Shown here: piece after piece, positions 59,901-64,000 of the stretch
How the letters are laid out: each line of letters starts with the position of its first letter
Numbering within the stretch: the first letter of the stretch is position 1
Origin: Lophius americanus
Taxonomy: Eukaryota > Chordata > Actinopteri > Lophiiformes > Lophiidae
Reading direction: 5' to 3'
DNA length: 64,000 nt
Assembly: GCA_037951165.1 (NCBI GenBank)
Contig: JBBDHG010000134.1
Location: 363,501-427,500 of the forward strand
The notes under the pieces: model-generated
What the model was told of the DNA's origin: nothing
Databases searched by the model: none
The model's input: the letters and a program-made list of their open reading frames with translations, nothing else
Program-made: the position numbers and the translations under genes

Positions 59901-62900
59901 TCTGAAGAACAGTTTCCTGCCCTCCTCCCCAAATTGTTGCAGGTTTATCAAAAAGTATTCTCATACTTATCCTTAAGTGTATCTTGCCATCTGATAGTGA
60001 TAAAAATTTAAGATGGGTTCTTGATGTACATTTCAGAAGTCAGCTCAGACGGTGCTGAGAGGTTGTGAGGAGATCTGCGGTTCTCCTCGTGTCCGTACCA
60101 TGTCAGGAAGCCGGATACCTCCGCTCTTGTCCCGCCTCTCTGAAACGTCCTCTGTAGACGAGAGCATGAGCGACGTGGACTCGATTCCCTGCTCCCCTCT
60201 CATCTTCCCCTGCTCCCCCCCGACTGGACCGAGTATGTCCCTTAACTCATTATCGCACACTCATACACATGTATAACATTTATTACATTTAACAGCCTTT
60301 AGACAGGCGTTCACATAGTAAATGTGTTTTTTTGTTGTTGTTTTTTTTTTTACATTTTCCAGACTTATCTTTTACTGGGATGAACGAGCTTGAAAGACTG
60401 CACAACAACAACACAGGTGAACACAAGGTGAGCAGTGGCTCTACATAGAAAAATGGCACTGTTTGTTTAAATAAATATATTCCCTCCCATAGTCATATTA
60501 CTGTATTTCCATCAGTACACCTCAGGTCCATGTATGAATTTTCTTTCTCCCATATCAAAGTCAAAGTTTTCTCTCATTTTATCTTATATTTGGATCTAAT
60601 TTCAAGGTAGAGTTGAATCATTGTTCTGCACAATCAATGTCAAACATTCTTTGTGCCTTTCAAGTGCAAAAGATTCAAAATGGATTTAGAGGATGTGAAG
60701 ACTAATGCACCATTTACAGCCTAAAGATATCACCAGTAAAAGATATAGATGATAAATAAAAAAATAACACCAACAAGAAGGACAAAATAAGAGAAGAAGT
60801 AAATAATCGGATATGACATATTATAAAAATAAATTGTTATAATATATTTGACTAAGATCAAGTTAAAAGTCATAATGAAACAGAATAAATTAAAAGGACT
60901 AACAGTAAAAAATATTGGGAAGAAAGTAAGTACAAATACTAAAACGATAGAAAGTGAGAGATGTTGCGTAAAAGCCAGACTGACATGATGGGTTTGTAGT
61001 TAACATTTGAAAACATCAATGGTTTTAGCTCCTGTCATCCAGCCTCTTGTCACCGTTTTTGTTGATATGCATAAAACTGCATTTTGTTGTTTATTTTTAC
61101 ATTGGATCCATTTTTTTTTTAGCTTTGGACGTCACTGCTTTGATATGATTTAAAAGTTGGTGATTACAGAATCAGCATCACCAGGCAAAGACAGCTTGAG
61201 CACTATAGCTGCAAAAGACCGTTCACCTTAAGTAAAGAAGTGGAACTTGTAAGCGAGAAGCGGGTCCAACTTATGAAATGTAATCAATACAATCTTAAGA
61301 TAGGTAAAGGCAGGGATATCCATCAGATGCTTCTTGGCTGTAGGAAACATGACTGGGCGACTGATTTCAGTCGTGCCTCTTCATATTTGACCCCTGACCG
61401 GTTTTGATCTCTGTTTGCAGGAGTCTGAGAGTGGCGGAGACAGCGGCTATCCCAGCGAGAGGAGAAGTGAAGGCGACCCAAATGATCACATAGACGGAGT
61501 AAAGATTTCTATTTGTTTGACTTAAGCTTGTCCAGAAAATATCCATGATTATTTTTTTTCAGAAACACAGTTTATTATTAAAACAAACACACACTCAAAC
61601 ACCTCTTATTATCTCGCTTTATATTTTTGTGTCTGTTTGATACTTACCAAGTAGACTTGTTAAGTGGTAAAATATATTTAAATTATGAGGAATTGCAATA
61701 TAAATATTTTTAGTTTTGACACATCTGTAAGCATATTATCTTAGCAGGTCCATTTTAAAGAAATATTAAACCCTGACAAGTCTTTTCCTGTTACTGTATA
61801 AAGTTCACGTTTAGCTGTAAAGCCGGGCTCAGCCTGCAGGAGCTTTCCCATCCACATTGATTTTGAAATAGGGCTTCATGACGCACATAAAGTACTGGTC
61901 AGCCATAATCATACGACCTCTGGCAGGTAAAATAGACAATCTTGTTACAGTCTTTGTTCGGTATTCATGTTCTGCAGTGGTTAGGACCTACTAAAATGTT
62001 CTAAGAAAAGACAACTGGTGAGCCGGCAATCGGGTCGAGCACCCGGGGCTCGTTGAAGTGTGTGGGTACGGAAGGCAAGTTTGTGTTGTCCAATCCCAAA
62101 GAAGCGCTTCTGTATCTATAAAATTGCTGAAAAGTAAATGCTGGTTCTGATAGAAAGGTGTCAGAACACAAAGTGCATCGCAGAGCTTAATGGTGGTTAT
62201 ACTGTTATAGCTGATCGTGTGTATGTGCCTTTCTTTTTCCTCAAATTTAGTCTCTTGACTTTTCAATGTTTTGGTTATTTCAAGGTGACACTGAAGGTTT
62301 GAGGTTAGGAAAGGACAGGAAGAAATGTCATCATGGTTCCCCCAGGATCCTTAAAAGTCCCAAATTTGATCATTTGTTTTTTTCGGCTTTAAAAAGTCCA
62401 AAATATGTTGAGATATTACAAATGAGGTCATGAATATTATTCTATAAATTTGTGCAACACCACTTCAACGTGGCACATTTAAACGTTTCCGTCATTCAAC
62501 ATTGTTATTTTTTTGTGAGAACAAAACAATATTTTTGTGATTTTTAGTATTTCTTATCCCTCATATTCGGGCTGAGAAATTCGACACGAGATACCTCTTT
62601 TAATTTCATACCTGAAAAATTCTTGAAACATCTTTAATGATATGAGTTGAAACCTGTAGAAACCTTAATGGATTTGTTGTCAAATTTTTAAGGGGATGTC
62701 AAGAATGGGTGTCATCACCAGAAGACTCTGGTCCCTCATTTTAGCCTCATGACTAGAGTCCTCCTCTGATAGATGGCAGAGATGACTCAAGATTAAATCC
62801 ACTCCTGCAGTTTGAGCCTGGCATTATTCTGTTAAAATGTGTAGTCCATGCTGACTTTGATGCATCTCCTGACTGTAGGTTTTATAATGCGTGTTGTATC

Positions 62901-63878
62901 ATCACATAGGCCCATCATCGCTGCAAAAGACAGTATTCTGAGTCGGATGACGACAGTATCAGACGGGTAAAGAAACGTAGGGAGAAGTGTGTGAATGCTA
63001 TCCTCACCTAATCAACGTCATCTCGATTAAACAACTCCTCTGACTGTCCTCACTTCACTCTTGTCTTCTCCCCTTTTTTTTGCTTAACAGCAAAAAACGT
63101 TCCTCATCCTCCACCTAATCAAATTCCCTCCTTCTCTTTGTGTTCCCTTAATAGAGGAAGATGGTAGCTCCTCCAAGAGTTTCCGCCAACCTTAATTCAA
63201 ACATACCTGACAACGAAGGGGTGATTATTTGCATGGAGACACATAAGCCGGGTGTCTCCCCCCCATGCAGTGTTGTGCTATCAGGCTTTATCAAGCATGA
63301 TCCCCAGGTTCAGATTTTAGCATCTAGTTAAGCTGTTCCCTGGTCAAGTCTGCCTTTATTTACAGACCAGTGAATGAAAACAGGCTTGAATGCATATACA
63401 CAAAGAATATGAATTGACTTATGAATCTGAAACACCGTCTGCCTCTTTTTCACCACGATTCTTACCATCATGACTTCATGTGTGTGTGCTCCTGCCCCAC
63501 GCTTGACATGATTTTGCATTCACTGAATGACAAGCCAGCAGGGATGTACCCATCCACCTTGGCGCCCAAAATAAAGCTGACCTTTCTGGTTGGGTACACC
63601 CCTGAGAGTGTGATCTTTCAGCCTGCTATTAATATTATCTTCATCATATCTTGCTTGTTTTCCGATTATTGTGTAAAATAACAAAAAATTGTTGCTCTCT
63701 CTCTTTATCGTCTCTCCTCGTATGTAAATTGTCTTTTTCCTGTTAGCTGACGGAGGAAAAATGGAGCTTCTACCATTCTTCTCGTGCTCATGTCCACAGA
63801 CCCTCATGCGTGGCCACTGAGGTGGAGCGACTCGGCGCACTAGTGCAGAAGAAGATTGGCCAGTCAATCCTTGGAAAG
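44935..63878 (+). CDS. eef2k: Eukaryotic elongation factor 2 kinase, N-terminal 541 residues (partial)
   Basis: A Ca2+/calmodulin-dependent alpha-kinase that phosphorylates eEF2 on Thr56 and slows elongation. Exons: 44935-45180, 49152-49252, 53934-53994, 54120-54157, 54999-55170, 58898-59047, 59128-59260, 59349-59476, 60037-60232, 60363-60427, 61421-61498, 62910-62966, 63155-63220 (possible cassette) and 63747-63878. All phases agree. Residues about 79-100 (HAIQKAKAMPDPWAEF) form the calmodulin-binding region. Kinase-domain residues keep the human numbering: Lys170 (NYVAKRY), Asp274 and Asp284, with zinc ligands His260, His312, Cys314 and Cys318. Regulatory Thr348, Ser359 and Ser366 are also kept, as is the DSGYPSE linker. 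The C-terminal SEL1-like repeats (roughly 190 residues in human) lie past the right edge. Confidence 0.95.
46031..46073. repeat. Near-perfect 21-bp palindrome
   Basis: Arms aaaaaggatggcactaacaaa and tttgttggtgccacccttttt pair with two mismatches and almost no loop. It is probably the core of a small inverted-repeat transposon or a decayed hairpin element. Confidence 0.7.
47037..47068. repeat. 16-bp direct duplication
   Basis: ttcatgcagatccccc is present twice head-to-tail and flanked by a third partial 'ctgatc'. Confidence 0.9.
47414..48420 (-). mobile_element. Tc1-like transposon remnant, second family
   Basis: On the minus strand an ATG at 48286 opens M-P-K-L-K-E-I-P-E-E-M-M-K-K and then M-V-Y-K-A-M-S-K-S-L, the N-terminal helix-turn-helix of a Tc1-like transposase, soon stopped. 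'tctagccaaagcctctcaat' corresponds to the inverted C-terminal motif. Frames are broken throughout. The family differs from the 'agccataacatt' copies. Confidence 0.65.
50770..50994 (-). mobile_element. tRNA-derived SINE
   Basis: Read on the minus strand, the head begins GGCAGCTGCGACTTAGTGGG (A-box-like). It has an exact Pol III B box, GGTTCGAGTCC, at 50934-50924. The body includes the inverse of 'acccatccctgagggagcag', typical of an abundant fish repeat, and ends near GTGATCAATAAAGATTTC. It cannot fold into a tRNA, so it is a SINE and not a gene. The preserved promoter boxes suggest a fairly recent insertion. Confidence 0.7.
51040..51330. repeat. Dispersed fish repeat, diverged
   Basis: 'ctaccaaatttcataaaaat', 'agaccaagtttaatccaaat' and a 'cggcggtggaggttata'-like end resemble the 'caccaagtttcatgaaa' repeat at 5.5 kb. 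Confidence 0.35.
53021..53145 (-). mobile_element. LINE 3' tail fragment
   Basis: 'ccatccatccattcattttc', 'ttcagcttatccagggcctt' and 'cagacgttcctctccccagc' form the inverted 3' end of the fish LINE also present at 14.96 kb. Confidence 0.6.
55860..56770 (+). mobile_element. CR1/Rex1-like non-LTR retrotransposon, 3' part
   Basis: The plus strand reads W-I-T-D-F-L-M-D-R-R-Q-Q-V-R-L-G, then P-T-G-L-S-P-L-L-F-S-L-Y and KFADDTTVIGLI (catalytic FADD). After a frame change it reads AGKIIGSKLPSIQDLYSSR and LFELLPSGRRYRTLF. These are ordered C-terminal reverse transcriptase motifs of fish CR1-clade LINEs. It ends with an AT-rich 3' UTR and a 'gattctgattctga' tail. One or more frameshifts disable it, and the 5' half is missing. 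Confidence 0.82.
57531..57650 (-). mobile_element. Inverted LINE 3' tail
   Basis: 'aatcagaatcctctttattt' followed by 'gttcacatacaaggaatatg' is the reverse of the tail ending the 55.9-56.8 kb element. It is a separate 3'-truncated relative in opposite orientation about 0.8 kb away. Confidence 0.55.
58186..58207. repeat. (CT)n microsatellite
   Basis: Pure CT run in eef2k intron 5, upstream of a GC-rich block ending in the poly-G tract. Confidence 0.9.
58361..58381. repeat. Poly-G homopolymer of 21
   Basis: An uninterrupted G run in the sense strand of eef2k intron 5. Such a tract can form a G-quadruplex in DNA or pre-mRNA, and its length is often misread by sequencers. Confidence 0.95.
60428..61420. 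other. eef2k intron 10
   Basis: AT-rich. A repeat core (gctgcaaaagaccgttcacc and following, about 61130-61320) resembles the 1.5 kb repeat. No exon seen. Confidence 0.4.
61899..62224 (+). mobile_element. Tc1-like transposon remnant with both termini
   Basis: Starts 'ggtcagccataatcatacga' and ends 'atactgttatagctgatcgt'. Inside are 'gtgagccggcaatcgggtcg', 'gaagcgcttctgtatctata' and 'aggtgtcagaacacaaagtg'. The transposase 3' half is missing, as in the other short copies. It lies in eef2k intron 11. Confidence 0.72.
63155..63220 (+). CDS. eef2k: Possible in-frame eef2k cassette exon (22 codons)
   Basis: A 66-bp phase-0 block preceded by a good polypyrimidine tract and ttaatag and followed by gtgatt. 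It reads R-K-M-V-A-P-P-R-V-S-A-N-L and so on without a stop. It lies between exons ending D-D-D-S-I-R-R and starting L-T-E-E-K-W, which adjoin directly in the human protein as I remember it. Being a multiple of three, it could be included or skipped without a frame change. The flanking exons also fit together without it. Confidence 0.45.
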
Positions 63879-64000
63879 GTAATTGGATAATCTGTAACAG
63901 TCTTATTTATCTTTTCACACACCAAGATGTTCTCTTGATTCTGAGTTTACAGCTCATGGACTCCTCTGCCTGTCACAGTAAAGACCAAGGCTCCTGCAGG
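63879..64000. other. eef2k intron start at the right edge
   Basis: Intron sequence after the G-Q-S-I-L-G-K exon. The next expected exon (human V-H-L-A-M-V-R-Y) is not in the window. Confidence 0.6.

Larger units (their letters stand above)
61499..63746. other. eef2k introns 11 to 13
   Basis: Apart from the Tc1 remnant, the short exon at 62910-62966 (AHHRCKRQYSESDDDSIRR) and the possible cassette exon, nothing was recognised. Confidence 0.45.

Noticed and set aside
63980..64000. Possible next eef2k exon after 'tgtcacag' at the right edge
   Set aside because: It starts with TAA in frame and does not match the expected V-H-L-A-M continuation.
1..64000. CRISPR arrays, operons or integrated virus
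   Set aside because: No regularly spaced repeats, no bacterial gene organisation, and no viral structural or polymerase genes other than retrotransposon RT fragments.

Overview
This is a window of a teleost fish nuclear genome. The evidence is vertebrate genes with many short exons, long introns, and interspersed repeats of fish type: Tc1-like DNA transposon remnants, several non-LTR retrotransposon fragments, a Penelope-like remnant, a tRNA-derived SINE and many microsatellites. Four protein genes and one tRNA gene could be recognised. There is no bacterial, viral or CRISPR-like content.

Layout, left to right. (1) 229-16137, minus strand: the 5' five coding exons of pgs1 (mitochondrial phosphatidylglycerophosphate synthase). 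The 3' half lies off the left edge, and the introns are packed with retroelement and Tc1 debris. (2) About 19.0-24.0 kb, plus strand: socs3, a JAK/STAT feedback inhibitor. It probably has a non-coding first exon near 19.2-19.5 kb and two coding exons split by a 116-bp intron. It lies head-to-head with pgs1, as SOCS3 and PGS1 do in mammals. (3) 24-36.5 kb: intergenic, with microsatellites, repeat fragments and a cluster of three identical STAT-type palindromes near 26.4 kb. (4) 36769-41251, plus strand: tha1, a complete seven-coding-exon threonine aldolase that is a pseudogene in humans. (5) 41988-42069, minus strand: an intact tRNA-Leu(TAG) with a T6 terminator, next to a CRE-containing palindrome. 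(6) 44935 to the right edge, plus strand: eef2k (eukaryotic elongation factor 2 kinase). Fourteen exons are present, covering the calmodulin-binding region, the whole alpha-kinase domain and the regulatory linker. The C-terminal SEL1-like repeats lie beyond the window.

The genes do not form one pathway. pgs1 serves cardiolipin synthesis in mitochondria, socs3 shuts off cytokine signalling, tha1 cleaves threonine to glycine and acetaldehyde, and eef2k slows translation elongation under Ca2+ or energy stress. The pgs1-socs3-tha1 grouping is best read as conserved vertebrate synteny. I found no convincing undescribed system. The most interesting signals are the intron inside the socs3 coding region, its overlapping 5-codon uORF and conserved second Met12, the downstream STAT-site cluster, a possible fish-specific in-frame eef2k exon, and the density of one Tc1 family. 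Exon boundaries were set by hand from splice consensus, reading phase and remembered family sequences, and were not checked by alignment.
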